In this document: piece after piece, positions 36,424 to 49,900 of the stretch
Position numbering within the stretch: position 1 is the first letter of the stretch
How the letters are laid out: the number at the start of each line of letters is the position of its first letter
Notes under the pieces: model-generated
Database searches by the model: none
The model's input: the letters and a program-made list of their open reading frames with translations, nothing else
Told to the model about the DNA's origin: nothing
Assembly (NCBI GenBank): GCA_022036555.1
Contig: CM039122.1
Coordinates: 5,262,289-5,326,288 of the forward strand
Reading direction: 5' to 3'
Origin: Microstegium vimineum
Taxonomy: Eukaryota; Streptophyta; Magnoliopsida; Poales; Poaceae
DNA length: 64,000 nucleotides
Made by a program: the position numbers and the translations under genes

Positions 36424-36466
<43 letters not shown>
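36424..36466. repeat. (TA)n microsatellite, about 21 units
   Basis: TA dinucleotides over 43 bp with an offset at the left edge. Confidence 0.97.
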
Positions 36467-36468
<2 letters not shown>

Positions 36469-36499
36469 ATTGTAGGAATACTCGCTCAGATTCGGGATC

Positions 36500-36960
36500 G
36501 ATCCCGTCCCTAAAAATTTGACGGACGGGGCACGCGAAGTGGGATGAGCTGTTGGTTGTCGCTGACGAGGAAGAAAGGAGAGGAGGTGCTCCGGCCGCCG
36601 ACGGGCGGGAGAGAGGGGCCGCGTGCAGGCGGGTGGCCATCCCGGTGCGGCCTCACTGGCGCGAAGGTTCCCGGTGTGGCCGAGCTCCCCGTCGCGGGGT
36701 CCCAGCGTGCCCCGGGGCGGAGCTCCTCGACGCAGTTGCACGGCGTGGAGGAGGCACGGGGCCGGCGACAGCTATGGAAGGAGGCACGGCGTGGAGGAGG
36801 CACGAAGGCGGGGCGTGGCCTGCTCGGCATGGAGGCGGGGTGCGACTCTGCTTGTCGGCGGAGGAGGCACGGGGCCGGCGGCAGCCATGGAAGGACGGGC
36901 GGAGGTGGGTTACGTCTGTTGGGATGCGGGTGTGTTGGGACGAGAGGATAAGGAGAGATA
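36500..36960. repeat. GC-rich region with repeated GGAGGCACGGGGCCGGCG units
   Basis: A unit of about 35-40 bp (GGAGGAGGCACGGGGCCGGCG followed by a CAGCTATGGAAGGA-like part) is seen near 36747 and 36865, with partial copies between. Open frames on both strands are compositional artefacts. No protein family was recognised. Confidence 0.5.
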
Positions 36961-37042
36961 GGAAGAAAAAAACAAATAGACCTCACATGTCAATGATTGA
37001 TCCTACTTTTGTTGTATCTCCACCAAACAGAAAATGGGTTGG

Positions 37043-40000
37043 TGTGGCAGAAACCGCCTAATTTAACACGCTTCCAGAGTACTTGTCTTTCATTAGACAC
37101 TAAGTACAACGGAAGAGCACTAAATCGAGCAATTCTGTCGAGCACACCCAGCGGGAGAACTCGAAGATCCACATTTTTCATCAGAATCATAAACGAGTGA
37201 ATAAAGCTTACAACATTCTTAACCATTTCATATATTACATTGTTACAACATTAGAGTATTACATAAGTGGGATACAACAACGAAATTTAAACAATTTATA
37301 TATACATGAGTATATACATTTTAGATTCGCAAATTTTATCTTGCAGCGGAGAAATAAACATGATCAGAGTTACAGTGGAAATCAATATATATTTTAGGAT
37401 ATGGCGAAGCATTAACATAGTGAATATTTATATACATAATATGATAACAGGTTATAAAAAATTTCTTTCTAAAAACATTTGGTGAGGTTTATAGATAAAC
37501 ACTACCATCGCAGCGTAAATAGGAATCCTCGCTGAGCCCACCAGGAGGTTTCCACACACAAGAGTCAACTCTAGCATCCACCTGTCACCTGCAACAGGGG
37601 AATAAAACCCTGAGTACTCAATTGTACTAAGCAAGACTTACCTGCCAGGAGGAAAAATAAAAGACTCCAAGGGTATGCAAGGCTTATTTGGTTTGGTGGT
37701 TTATTGCATTTGTAGGAAGCATTACTACATATACATCCTTATATTTATTTTATTAGCAGTTAAATTAGTTTGTTAACCAACTATTCTAGGTAAGCACCTA
37801 TTCTATTTTCAAGCATGTGGTAAGCAATCAGAACCATTTTATCATCAGTCTTGTTCCAGTTCTTACTACGGTGCTAGACCATAGCCAAGTCGTACCGCAT
37901 AGCGCAACGATTCGCGAATCAATGTAGCCCAGCTGGATACCCCAAAACACACGCCTCATCTGCACCTCGGCACAGACAAGACCAACCTACCACTCTCCTG
38001 TCTAGGGGTCCAAGTCCCCGTCCAAACTGGGACTCTAAGCCCCTGCACCTGAGTCCCGGACTCAGTGCAGTGCTTAGACCTCCACCCAAAAACCACCGGT
38101 ACAGTCGGTACAGATAGAGCCAAAACCCAAGACAAGAGAGTAACAAGTCTTCCCGCTCCCATAAGCAAGTATGTGCTCAGGATAATAAATTTGTGACCTG
38201 ACTACCATCCACAGCAACGGGCGGTTCCTAATCGACACAGGCGGGACAACACAACCAGAGTCTCGCTCTGTTTGCCCAGCCAAGTCCCAATCCAAATCCA
38301 AGTAAGGTCCCACCCGGTCTCCAATTATTATCCATATATATTCCATGAGATAGTAATATGATAGCAATAATATATTTCCTATCTCTCGCGAGTGACAGGT
38401 AATCACTCGACTTCTACCGAAAACCTGTAGCGGAGCAATCTACACGATCCTATCATACTAGTAAGACTCATAGGATAAGGATATATATGCAAGTGGTCTA
38501 CATTCAACTCCTTAAAACTTAATGCATACACATTTAATAAAGTGCATAATAGTAGGAGTTATGCACCGGGGCTTGCCTGGGTAAGAATTAACCAAAAGTT
38601 AGCATTCTATCACTGGGACGTGATCACCATAGCACCATCCTTTTGGTTAACACAAATTCCTCCGGTTGATCCATCAATCCATCATCGTTCCTATTATGAT
38701 ATGCAATGCAATATATGAATGCATAGAATAACAACACACAACATATTTATAATCTTATCAATTTCTTGGTTGCTTTAGTAAACATGGTGAGAACATAACA
38801 AAAACAACACTCTCCAAACATGCAGTTTTGGACAGTAAGACAACAATCACACTTTTAATCATATCTAGAGTTCTAGAAATCCAACAAAGGTGATCCTAGA
38901 TTTTATGGAAAGCTAATGAAAAGTACTACACTTCTTTTATCACCGCAAAGACATGATTCCATATGTACACAGATCAAACATATCATTCATTCAGATCTGT
39001 TTAGAAAACTTACAGAACCTGACAGGGTATTTGTTAATTTCATAACTCCTAAACTATCAGGCCTAAGCTCATGAAATTTTAATACAAGATAGATAATGAA
39101 GTTATTTACAACTTTGGTATTCATCTCATCTACAGAAAACATCATTTTCATCACGAAGTGATTATCACAACAGAAACTACACATGCAGCCATTTCAGCAC
39201 ATAAGCAACATGGTTCTTTACTTTGGTTAATCATGAGAGCACCCACCTAAACCATTCAAGAGCTCAACCAAACTTATCATAGATCAGCAACATATCTACT
39301 ACCTCATCAAAGCATTAGAAGCATAACAAAAATCATTTATATGTATATATACTATCAAGATTCTATTAACCAATTTCTTATTAAACATATATGCTATTTT
39401 TAACGCCATACAAGAATAACTAGTTTGGGGCTGATATTTTTATGAGTGATAGGTGTTACTGAAATATGGCTACTGCATAAATTTCACATACTCAGGTTTT
39501 ATAATTTAAATACTATGAAAAAGACAATTTGCTATTGCAAGAACACGTGTGAGAGCAAGATAAATCTAAAACCCTACATGTTCTGCAAACATATAGCCAT
39601 ATTATGCCGCAACATGATATACGACATTATATAAAGGTTGTGGAGCCACATTTCATATTTTTGTATACATAAATTATTTATAGGCCATTTAAAATCATTT
39701 AATGAGCAACATACAAGTTAAATCAATAACTCCATCATATTGTATACACTGAACATGAAATTTTTATCACACTACACACATAGCATCACTAGACTACTAT
39801 TAAAATTTCACATCATTTGGAGCATCAAAACTATATATATGAATTTAACACTAATTATCAAAGATAAAAGAAAATAGCAAAAATATTGCACTAACACATA
39901 TCATTTTACTTCTCTGCTGCATAGATATACTCTCAAGAATTCTAAAACATATTCATTTGATATTTTACGATTTCTCTATGAGTTATTATGATTTTCTAAA

Positions 40001-40939
40001 GTTTCAGCCGATTAAAATAATAACAAAAAAGAAAAGACATATAAGACAAACACTTTGCTCTAAGATTCCTGGATCTTTTTTTAATTAATCCGCAGCACAA
40101 AAGACACTATGCAACACTACTTACATGAGTCAAGGATTTACATTGAAAACTCTGGAAAGGTTTCTATTCCAATCCTCGTCCACCTTCTCCTTGCTCTCAT
40201 GTACAGAACAATGGCAGGAAAACGTTAGAGAGACCGGGCTAGGACTCGCCGGCGGCAAGGTGGTGGCACAGGAGCCTACTGGTAGCAGCAGATAGCAACT
40301 ACCAGCTAGGCAGCGCAGCAGCTAGCAGCACGCAGCATGCAGTAGCTGAGCTTGGTTCTGCCTTGCAACCGAGAAGCAGCAGCTAGCAGCAAGCAGAGCT
40401 GTGTTTGGCTCTGCCTTGCTTACGAGCAGTGAGGCAAGAAAGAGTACGAGGGAGAGACTGAGAGAGCTGCTGGTGCCTCCACGATCAGTAAAAAAAGAAA
40501 AGAGGAAACAACGAGACACGGTACTACAACAAGGGTTAGGTAGGATGAACGGCTCCAAACGCTAGGGAAGCGAGGTAGGTGAGATGAGCGTCTGTGGTTG
40601 ATCGCCACAGGTTGGTTCACGAATAGAACGTCCACAACACAACTCACAACACGAAATAAAGAGGTTCGGACAAAACTTCAAAGCAACTATAATTAACAAA
40701 ATTAATTTTTAAAAACCAAATTTTATTTTTCTACTTTAGTTTGCAACTCAAATTTTATTCGAGTATTTAATATATGCTATATCTTATTTTTGTTATAAAA
40801 ATATTTTTCGTGTCAAACAATTAGAACGACACAAGTTATTTTTGTTGTTCGGGATTTTAATTAGCGCTTTATTCAATTGATGATTTTTCCTAGGTCTTAA
40901 TCTAGATGCTAAGCAAGCTCGTAACACTGGGGTGTTACA
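37043..40939 (-). mobile_element. Solo LTR, Ty3/gypsy type (copy C)
   Basis: 3,897 bp from TGTGGCAGAAACCG to GGGGTGTTACA, flanked by a perfect 5-bp target duplication GTTGG (37038-37042, 40940-40944). TG/CA ends, no internal domain, no second LTR and no coding content point to a solo LTR left by recombination between the two LTRs of a full element. It shares the CTTGCCTGG and AAGACTCCAAGGGTATGCA blocks with copies A and B. Strand assignment is tentative. Confidence 0.85.
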
Positions 40940-40944
40940 GTTGG

Positions 40945-42013
40945 TCCCGTTCCTCGTCAACCAAACAAAATATACAGTCATCTCATTCCACTAATCAGGG
41001 TTTGGATCATCTCACCCCACCTTGCTCTTGCCTGCTCCCAACCAAACGCATCCTAAGCCCACGGAAATCCTCGCTCTGCCCTCGCACCGTCGCACCGTCG
41101 CACGTCTTTGACGAAGTGACGATGTCGTTCCCGCGACTCAGCGGCCGCACTCCACCGGAAGGCCATCCCTGACCGGCGGCGCCGCCGCCTCTACTCTGCA
41201 TGTACCCGGCCGCTACTTGACAAATCTTGACGTTCAAGTAGATGAGGTTCCCCGAGGACAAGGAGGACGTTCCCCACCACGTTTCTGAAGGTCTCGCTCC
41301 TGCTGATCTTGTTGCAAGTGTAGGTGATTTTCTCTCTTTATTTTATACTAATTTGTAAGGCTACATACACATATAACTAAGACACTACAGAGAATTAGAG
41401 ATGAATTTTTCCTACATCAATCGATAGATCAGCTCGACGATCCCTTTGTTTCTTAAATTTATTAATAATGTCATCGTAGCTCCATTTGCCTAAAATTGAG
41501 ATGGAGCTTTTGGTGGCGTTTAGTGTAGTCAACTGTTTGGTTATGCAATTAGATCAATGTTCCACTTTCTTACAATTTGGAATTGGGTCTTGTTTAGATC
41601 CAAAAAATTTAGGATGTAAAGTATTGTAGCATTTTGGCCATGCACAACTATTAAGATCACTGAGGATAAAATTTTGACGAGTCGTGCAAACGAATGTTAT
41701 GACAACATCCTTCAAGATCTCCAATATATGATTAAAGAGTTAGAGAGAATGTAACTATGTTTCTTAAATGTAAAAATGTTTCATCTATTGTGTAAAAAGT
41801 TAAACTCTACACAACAAATTGGTTGAATTATATAGTGTTCCCTAGAAAAAATCATAGCGTTAGCACGGACATTATACTAGTACCTTTGGTGATCCCACCT
41901 CATGCTTGCCAGAGATGAATAGTATTCAGTATTACTAGTCAGTTGTACTTGTTAGTATTAGGAATATTGAATAATATTTACATGTATCTACTGAATTATA
42001 CTGATTTCTTTTA
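40945..42013. other. Intergenic, no gene recognised
   Basis: Contains a possible MITE fragment starting TCTTGTTTAGATCCAAAAA near 41587. No gene was recognised. Confidence 0.45.
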
Positions 42014-42289
42014 GGTCCTGTTTAGTTCCATCAGAAATTCAAAATCCAAACTATTTTAGATTGCAAAAATCAGAATACAAAATATTTCAGTGGATTATTT
42101 AGTTCTAACCAAAATTTGCTTTATTTTATATTTCAATAATGAAGATTGTAAGGATGACACACAAACTAATATAAAGTTTAGTTCATTTTAGACTCTTGAG
42201 TCCAAAATCTAAAATGGAGAATGAACCATTTTTTACCAAATTTTTGGATGGTGTTTAGTTTCATTTTTTATGAGGAACTAAACAGGCCC
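42014..42289. mobile_element. Tourist-like MITE, TSD TTA
   Basis: 276 bp from GGTCCTGTTTAGTTCC to GGAACTAAACAGGCCC, flanked by TTA at 42011-42013 and 42290-42292. Confidence 0.92.
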
Positions 42290-42632
42290 TTAGTATAACA
42301 GTTAATATAAACAACCTATAAATTAAGTTTTATCACCTTATAAAAAGGTATAATATTTATTTATTTATTTGCTTCACACACACATATTAAGCCCACACCA
42401 CCTGCAGTGTAGGTGGGGCCCTACGCTACGCAAAAACGCCCACGGAGACACGACAAGCCGTTAGCGTCCGGTCAGGTCGCCACCCCAAACGTTGGCTCGG
42501 TCAAATTTAAATTCAATTGACCTGGTTCAACCGCGACCGCGGCCACCACACCACCAAGGCCACGCGACCGGCCCGCCCCGCCCGCCCACCGCGTCGAACC
42601 CGACCTGACCCACGACGCGTCCGGTCCGACAC

Positions 42633-42692
42633 CAAATTGACTCCGACCGCGCCATATCCTATCAAATTGACTCCGACCGCGCCATATCCTAT
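42633..42692. repeat. Perfect 30-bp tandem duplication upstream of the kinase gene
   Basis: Two identical units, each CAAATTGACTCCGACCGCGC plus CATATCCTAT, lie in the GC-rich promoter region about 350 bp before the probable transcription start. Confidence 0.95.
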
Positions 42693-43019
42693 CCAGCGCC
42701 ACGGCCCACACGGCTGCTCCGCGTCCGGCCCAGCCCGGTCGCCTCGCCTCGCCTCACCTTACGCCCACGTGGTCAACGGTTTGACTCGCCACTCTGCTCC
42801 GTCCGCCAGGTGCCAGTCTTCTTCTTCCTCGCCCACAGCGACCGTGCGTCCGTCCGTCCAGCTTTCAAAGCCGAGGCCCCGTCCTCCCCTTCCCCTTCCC
42901 CTTCCGCACCGCGGCGGACAAGTCAAATACCGCGCGTACCACTTGGAGCCACCCCGCACCACGCCACGAGTCCACAGTCGTCCGCGCGCTCCTCTCCCGT
43001 CCCGTCCCGTCCCGGCTTC

Positions 43020-43401
43020 TCTTCTCCTTCCTCCCCCCAACCCTCGCCCTCGGATTTGCTACTTACACGAGCTATAAGCGAGGCGAAAGCTCGCTGCTGT
43101 TGCGTCCCTGCCCCGTGGCGGCACTCGGGGAGAAACCGGCGGAGGCTTCGCCGAGCCTTCGGGGGCGGCTGCGGGAGCGGAGAGTAGGAGGCGACCGACC
43201 GGCGCTTCTTGGTGCTGTCCGTCCGTCTCTACCGCGGCCGGCTGATCGATTTCATTCATAAGTGAACCGACCGACAAGACGCGGCGTGCGGTGCTCTCTT
43301 GCCTCGCCTCGAGTTGCTGACTCTCGCGAGGGCTGTCGCGGCGGCTGGGTGGATTACTGGGCTCGCTTCATCCTCACGGACTCACGGCGGCGGTTGGTTC
43401 A
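43020..43401 (+). other. Probable untranslated first exon of the kinase gene
   Basis: A GC-rich, CpG-rich stretch ends in GGTTGGTTCAG followed by GTGAGCC, a strong donor at 43402. The left border is uncertain. An acceptor in ACATATAACAG at 44633 lies 13 bp before the start codon, giving a leader intron of about 1.23 kb. Confidence 0.55.
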
Positions 43402-43415
43402 GGTGAGCCTGGCTG

Positions 43416-43534
<119 letters not shown>

Positions 43535-44646
43535 GACTCTTAATGTATGCAGAGGAAGATTCAAGGCTGGATTTTTGTTCCTGCTCTTGCTACCAACCAT
43601 CGGTTTCAATTCCTGGTTCACCTGTTCACCAAGAAATGAACTAGCCGATTAGTTTTCATGCCTGTTCTTTTTCTTCTCTCTGACGACGGACGTGCGTAGC
43701 CGCGTAGGCTGCTTCCTTTTCTTGGTTCATCAACGTTTCTGGATTTCTTGCGAGACCAAAGGTTCCAACTTCCAACGGAATTACTGACGCTAGTTAATGA
43801 ATTTTGATTCGCTAAGGGTCTTGAGCAATGTGGTTGCATGTGAACTACGCTGACAATGTATGCTGTACTGCTCGGGAATTGCTTGTTATTGGTTACGGGA
43901 TAGCTTAGGTTTAATTATGGTCTAAATTTAGTGGTATGTATACCAGGGTTGGTTGGACGATAAACATCAGCTCGCGATGACAGGCGTACATCAGAGCTGA
44001 ATAAAAACTGGAAATTATTATTGTTTTTTTCAATAAAAAAAATGTGTGCCAGTTTTGTGGACTTAGTCTAATTTTTATTTTGGTTCTGATCTGAGTCTTA
44101 GTCAGCAGGCCTCACCTGCCCGCATGTACCAAGTAATTGTGTTTCAATGATTATCTACACACACTCGCTGAGCTCTCATATATGTATGCTACTTATAAGC
44201 TTGAAGCATATCAACATTTTTTGTCTGGTTGAATTCTAAGCAAAAGATGGTCACTGGAATTTTGCAAGCAGATTGTGCATTCACTTTTCTTACAGTTTAT
44301 TACAGAGTTTATTGCGAGTTCAACTACTGCAACTTATATACTGAAGCCAATACACGCTTTTCTGGTTGCAAGCATTTTAGATATCCCCATAATTCATATA
44401 GTAGGTTCTCGTAGGTTGCAACATTCGCTGCATAATCTTGGCCAGAATTTAACCATAGGTTGACTTAAATTTGAAATCATATGTATTCGATATAGATCTT
44501 TCTACAGGTACCTATAACTGAAATTCACTCTTTTCAGAACATGTTAGAAGCCAGGGAATATCAGTGAAATGCTTGCATTGATATTTTAAGTGCAGGCTGA
44601 AGTTATTGAGCTGACAGCACTAACATATAACAGTTTGTGAATCTCA

Positions 44647-46816
44647 ATGAGTTGCTTTTCTATATTTTGCAAGAAAAGAAGGGCAACACGGCAATCAAGT
44701 TCCCACAATAAATGGGGTACACTTTTAAATATCCCTTTTACAATATTATAATATACTGTCTCCTAGCTTGTTTTGTTTCTTATTGTGATTTAACCCTGCT
44801 TGTGTAGATGTACCTGGCGGTACAAATATAACAAAATATAGTTATAAGGAGCTAATAAGGGCAACAGATAACTTTAACCAATCGAATAAGATTGGTGAGG
44901 GTGGTTTTGGTTCAGTTTACAAGGTAATATGCATAACCTTCAATAAAGAAATCACTGAAGTTGCGAGTAATTTAGGCGTGTTTGATATTCAACAGCTTAA
45001 TGATGCAGGGACAGCTCAGGAATGGAACGATTATTGCTGTCAAGGTCCTTTCTATGGAGTCAAGACAAGGAGTAAGTGAGTTTCTGAATGAGCTCGTGGC
45101 AATTTCCGGCATCTCACATGATAATCTTGTGAAACTTTATGGGTATTGCATGGAAGGAGACCAAAGAATCCTTGTATACAATCATCTTGAAAATAATAGC
45201 CTTGCACAAACACTTCTAGGTATGTCAACTATTCTTATAGATCTGAAGGAAATAGTTCATAAGCATGTGATATTTTTCTTTAACTATTCATCACAAAGTA
45301 AAATAATAAGCTAACTGTGCCAACTTCTGTTTAAGTTTTCAATATAAACTGGGCCATGGTCTTTGGTCTAAAAAAAACTGTGGAAGATTAAGATATACTC
45401 CTATGCTCTAACCCTTTTTTAACTATTTATTGATCAGGATCCCGCCATAGCAATATCCAGTTCAATTGGAATACTCGAGTAAATATTTGCCTTGGCATTG
45501 CACGGGGATTAGAATACCTCCATCATGGTGTCAGTCCCCACATTGTTCATCGAGACATTAAAGCAAGCAATATACTTCTTGATAGGGATCTTACCCCAAA
45601 AATCTCTGATTTTGGTCTAGCAAAGCTTCTTCCACCAAACGCGACACATATTAGCACAAGAGTTGCAGGAACACTGTGAGTGAACGTCTGCTTTATGTTT
45701 TTCAATTTCTTCTTTTTGCTTGAGTGCCTAGATAAACTCATTCTTGTACCATTCATTTTGATTTAGTTGGGTGGTACTTATCAAATTTTAAGAAATGCCC
45801 AGAAAGTTCAGCAAAACAATGATATTTGTATATGATATATATAGCCTATGTGTACCTTTTTCAGCTTTGCTTACTCCATTTTAATTGGCAGAGGCTATTT
45901 GGCTCCTGAATATGCTATTCGAGGACAAGTGACACGCAAATCAGATGTTTACAGTTTTGGCGTTCTGCTTCTAGAAATTGTTAGTGGGAGATCAAATAGC
46001 GATACAAGATTAGCATATGAAGATCAGATACTCCTTGAAAAGGTTAGATGACACTTTAGATTACAAGTTGACATGTCCTTCCATGGCTGCTTGCATAGTT
46101 GAAGAATTTGTTTTCGCCATTGCTGCTTTGAAACACTACTTTCTATTATCCGAAATTGAGTATGATGAGGATGATGCATGATTTGGGTGCGCATAAGTGC
46201 AGTCAATGTTTCGCAATGGAATTTCAAAATTTCTCTTCTCAGACTTAATGTAGCATAACCAATGTTGCACACTTAAAACTGGTGCTGTAGGCGACCAAGA
46301 AATTTCTTTTATACCTTTTTGGATTTTTCTGAAAACTAATCTTACGACGGTTATGGGACCGGTAGCAAATCTTCTAAATCCAGCTTTTGTTCTTTACTGC
46401 TACAGTTCCCAGAGATCACCAATGGGGTTCTCCTCTTGCAGACATGGATGTATTATGAGCAGGGAGATTTGGAGAAAATCATAGACAGATCTTTGGGCAG
46501 TGACTTGGATGTTGCACAAGCTTGCAGATTCCTAAAAGTCGGGCTATTGTGTACACAAGACGTCATGAAACAGCGGCCTGGCATGTCAAAGGTAATCTCC
46601 ATGCTTACAGGCGAATCAGACATCAAATCAGAGATCAGCAAGCCAGCTATAATAAGTGACTTCATGGATCTCAAGGTCAGGAGCATGAGGAAAGCCAATG
46701 ACATCGCTACGACCTCAACGTTCCTATCCTCTCTCATGGCACATTCTTCGCCTTTGCTGTCGAACGAGACGACACAAGCCTCCATGACATCCACTGGGAT
46801 ATCGGATCGTGAGTGA
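44647..46816 (+). CDS. CRPK1-like: Receptor-like cytoplasmic kinase, CRPK1-like (6 coding exons, 386 aa)
   Basis: A Ser/Thr protein kinase without signal peptide or membrane span. Exons: 44647-44716, 44808-44923, 45009-45219, 45438-45675, 45892-46042, 46442-46816. All have GT-AG borders and consistent phases. The start MSCFSIFCKKRR matches the N terminus of this family; the cysteines could be lipid-modified and hold it at the plasma membrane. Kinase domain about 47-325: GEGGFGSVY loop at 53, catalytic Lys 74 in AVK, C-helix Glu 90, HRD at 170-172 (RD type), Asn 177, DFG at 190-192, APE at 216-218. The C-terminal tail after SDFMDLKVR is short and Ser/Thr-rich. Arabidopsis CRPK1 (At1g16670) is a plasma-membrane kinase that limits freezing tolerance by phosphorylating 14-3-3 proteins. 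That function is inferred from similarity only. All catalytic residues are present, so it looks functional. Confidence 0.94.
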
Positions 46817-47080
46817 TCCCTTCGGCGAGAAAAGGTCAGGTTGTTAGTGAACTGAGTTGATTGGAGATGTGAAAGACATGTATAGGTAGAGAGTAGCATG
46901 GGCAAATGAATACCTTGCCCAGAAGTTTACAAGGTGGTTTCAGTTTTCATGTATAGATTTAATTGCTTCATTCGTAAGCGGAGCATCATTGTTGAGTCAA
47001 AGGAGTAGAAGTACATATGAGGAAACAACTTCTGTGTGTACAATATTGGATTGATGACACAATTCTTTTCATGGTACCAT
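46817..47080 (+). other. Probable 3' UTR of the kinase gene
   Basis: AT-rich sequence after the stop codon. The right border is a guess, as no clear poly(A) signal was selected. Confidence 0.4.
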
Positions 47081-48139
47081 CCACATCCTGCTGCCGTAGT
47101 TTTCTGCTTGGTGATTATTCATTTGCAAATATAGAGACCGATGAATGCTTGAAAGTACTGTCAGTGTGAACATATATACGGAAATATACTAGCCTGGATG
47201 CATCAATCATCCAGAAATGGAGACCACAAGGCATATATGTTCCTTGTAACATGTGATCCTAGACACATGCATCTCTGTGGTTGGTCACTCAGTCATCTCG
47301 CTCCTGACACTGTTGATGTTGCAGTTACTTTCAGCAAGCTCCAGCGACATCACCTTTGAATAACTGAGACACTGATGTGTTGTCTCATAGGCGTCCAACA
47401 TCGTCGCAGGTGTTCGTCCAAGCAGACCACCCATCCTGTTGCAGTCTCTGTCACCACAATTATGCAAGGTCACCCTGCAATAGGCCGGGGACCCAACTGC
47501 TCCTCCCAATCAGAGGACTCCAAACAAATCTTGGCACGGTCCTTTGTCTTTGTGGATGGCCGTCGCACGCAGTGATCCCTGCATGCATCCATGTAGCAGT
47601 AGCACTGCTGAACCGCTTGAGAGAGTGGTCCATGCAACGCAACAATGGCTGCTGCCTGTGTACTGGTGCTGGCTGGCCAGAAAGGCAGGAACCAGTGATC
47701 CTTGCTTGCGGTGCGGTGGGCCTTTGCCAAAGTGGCAATGGCAAGCATGGTAATCATTGGACAAATTATTGTGGTTGTGGGCTGTCCTAGTAGCTAGCTG
47801 TTTAGTACTGCTGCTTTGTGCTGGAGCAGTGGTGCTGATGGAACAACTGAACAAGGAACTGTATGCGGCTCATTCAGTTAAGCAACATGAGAGGCATGCG
47901 TTATGTTCAGAGGTTCTTCATTGTAATTGTGAAGGCACCTTGTAAACAAAAAAAAAAATCTGCTAGAAGCAGATGCTCTTTTAATAAGTAGCTGGTTTTT
48001 TATAATACAATTTTTGTAGCAACTTGTCCGCTGCTTTTGATTTCAGCTTGCTACTTTTTTTCAAATGGGTGAAAAATAGAGAGACTTTTTCTAGCTGTTT
48101 CAATCAAAGATGATAAAAGGGAAGATAGGTTTCATACTA
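47081..48139. other. Uncharacterised region downstream of the kinase
   Basis: 47280-47950 is higher in GC and open in several frames on both strands (for example 47377-47790 +), with an A run at 47949. No protein family was recognised. A non-coding transcript or retrocopied sequence is possible but unsupported. Confidence 0.35.
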
Positions 48140-48372
48140 CTCCCCCTTCTCTTATTATCTGTCATTTTGAGTTTTCGTGTTATAATTTTGACTAGATTTG
48201 TAAAAAATACGTGCAACATTTGTATCTTTAAATAAATTTATTAAAAAGACTAGATTTAAATATCTATCCAATGATATTAATTATGCATCATAAATATTAA
48301 TCTTTTTTATATAAATTTAATCTCAACTTTTCTCGTAAAACGAGAAAGATAGATATTTAGAGTCGGATGGAG
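48140..48372. mobile_element. Stowaway-like MITE, TSD TA
   Basis: 233 bp from CTCCCCCTTCTCTTATT to AGTCGGATGGAG, flanked by TA (48138-48139, 48373-48374). The ends are moderately decayed. Confidence 0.7.
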
Positions 48373-49900
48373 TACATAACAATAGTTTTTTCATGGCTCA
48401 CAGCTGAACTAAAACATACTCTAAATTCTGGTAGATCGCACATTGTATATACCGTTATTAGTGTCTCCTCCAACACTTCCAAGGACCGTGGAAAAATGCT
48501 TATGTTAAGTTTGAACATTGCCACATCCGATCCTATATGCAACGTCCTTTTGGTTTCTTATTAGTACGGTCTCTGTCATGAGGACCCACAGCAAGCCCGG
48601 CCGCCAATGCAAGCTAGCACAAAAGCTGGGAGCATTAACTTTGCCGGCACAGTCCAACTTTTCTGCTCCTGTATGGGTGTACGGCACGCGCACGCGCACC
48701 CGTAATTCATGCTAGTACTTGAAAGCATTATGAATGCGTAACAACTCTTGCCATCCTTATGCAAAGCTCTCCTTTGTAAAAAGGTTCGAGAAAACTAATT
48801 CATACTAGCCATATATGGATGCCTCCTGCCAATTTGTTAAGAAAAACTAGCCATGGATGCCAAAAGAAAGTTCAGACTTCAGATAAACGCGCTCTCTGAT
48901 GACTGCTGGCAGGCTCCGTTTGATACTCAGGTGATGTGATTGCATGAAAATGCAATGCAATGTTGCTCTATCCTTGGGGTTTGATTTGGCAATATCGTGT
49001 GAAACTTACATAAACAACACAAAGAAATAAAAGAAACAAAAACCACCCACACAACAGAACAACAGCACAACATATCACTAAAACGTACATAATCAACAGC
49101 ACCGCAACTAACGCGCCAACATGCACGCCGCAACAAGCACGACGGAACAGGTCACCAAAGCCAAGCCCCTCCAGGGAACAACACTGCGTCTACACAGATG
49201 TCGTTAACGCCGACCAGAGAGAATTAGCATAAGGTTTTTCAATCAGAACCACAAAGGTGACAAGGCATACATCTGCAAATAGTTACACACAAACAAGTAA
49301 ATGTAAACGACATGAATAATGTCAGTTAATATAATGTACTGCATAATGATTTCTGGGGGAGGAAATGCTCTCTGTCGTTCAAAACTATCCTTTTTTCTAC
49401 AAAAAAAAAAGGCATGTGGTCGTTTAAAAACCTTTTTGAGGATGTTCGCCAAAAAAAAAAAAACTTTTTGAGGAATTCCTTCTCGCAACTTTCACTGTGC
49501 TAGCTACAAGCAGCTCTTTTCACATCTGAGCATGCATGTGATAAGTCCCATTGGAGAAACACTAATACTTGAAACATAGAAATGTAGTGCAAGGATTGAA
49601 CTGAACTGGGAAAAAAAATCCAAGGAACAAAAGAAATAAGCGCAAATCCAGACACCTTTCAACAGATTAATTTGTTGGTTCATCTAATCTATCTAGCAGG
49701 AACTGTGGGTCTTAGTTGTGTGTATGTGTGAAAGTTTCATTTTTTTTAAAAAAAAGAAAAGGGGAAAGATGCCTGTGAATGATGTTAGTTTACTGTACCT
49801 CGATCAGAATACCTCGATCAGAACACAAAAGAAGTAGAAAAGACTGCCAGGTAAAAAGTAGAAATAAAGCGAGCAAGTAGAAACAAACAAACAAACAAAT
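48373..49900. other. Intergenic, no gene recognised
   Basis: Several A-rich runs and short repeats. No coding or structured RNA signal was recognised. The right part may be the downstream end of the MIR160 primary transcript. Confidence 0.45.

Noticed and set aside
40900..40939. GTAACACTGGGGTGTTAC as a free-standing palindrome or terminator
   Set aside because: It is the right end of the solo LTR, bounded by the GTTGG duplication.
42517..43077. 186-codon Pro/Arg-rich frame upstream of the kinase
   Set aside because: GC-rich promoter and leader DNA is open in several frames. No domain, and it includes the 30-bp duplication.
47377..47790. 137-codon frame downstream of the kinase
   Set aside because: No recognisable family, competing frames on both strands, no splice or start context. 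Kept only as uncharacterised region.
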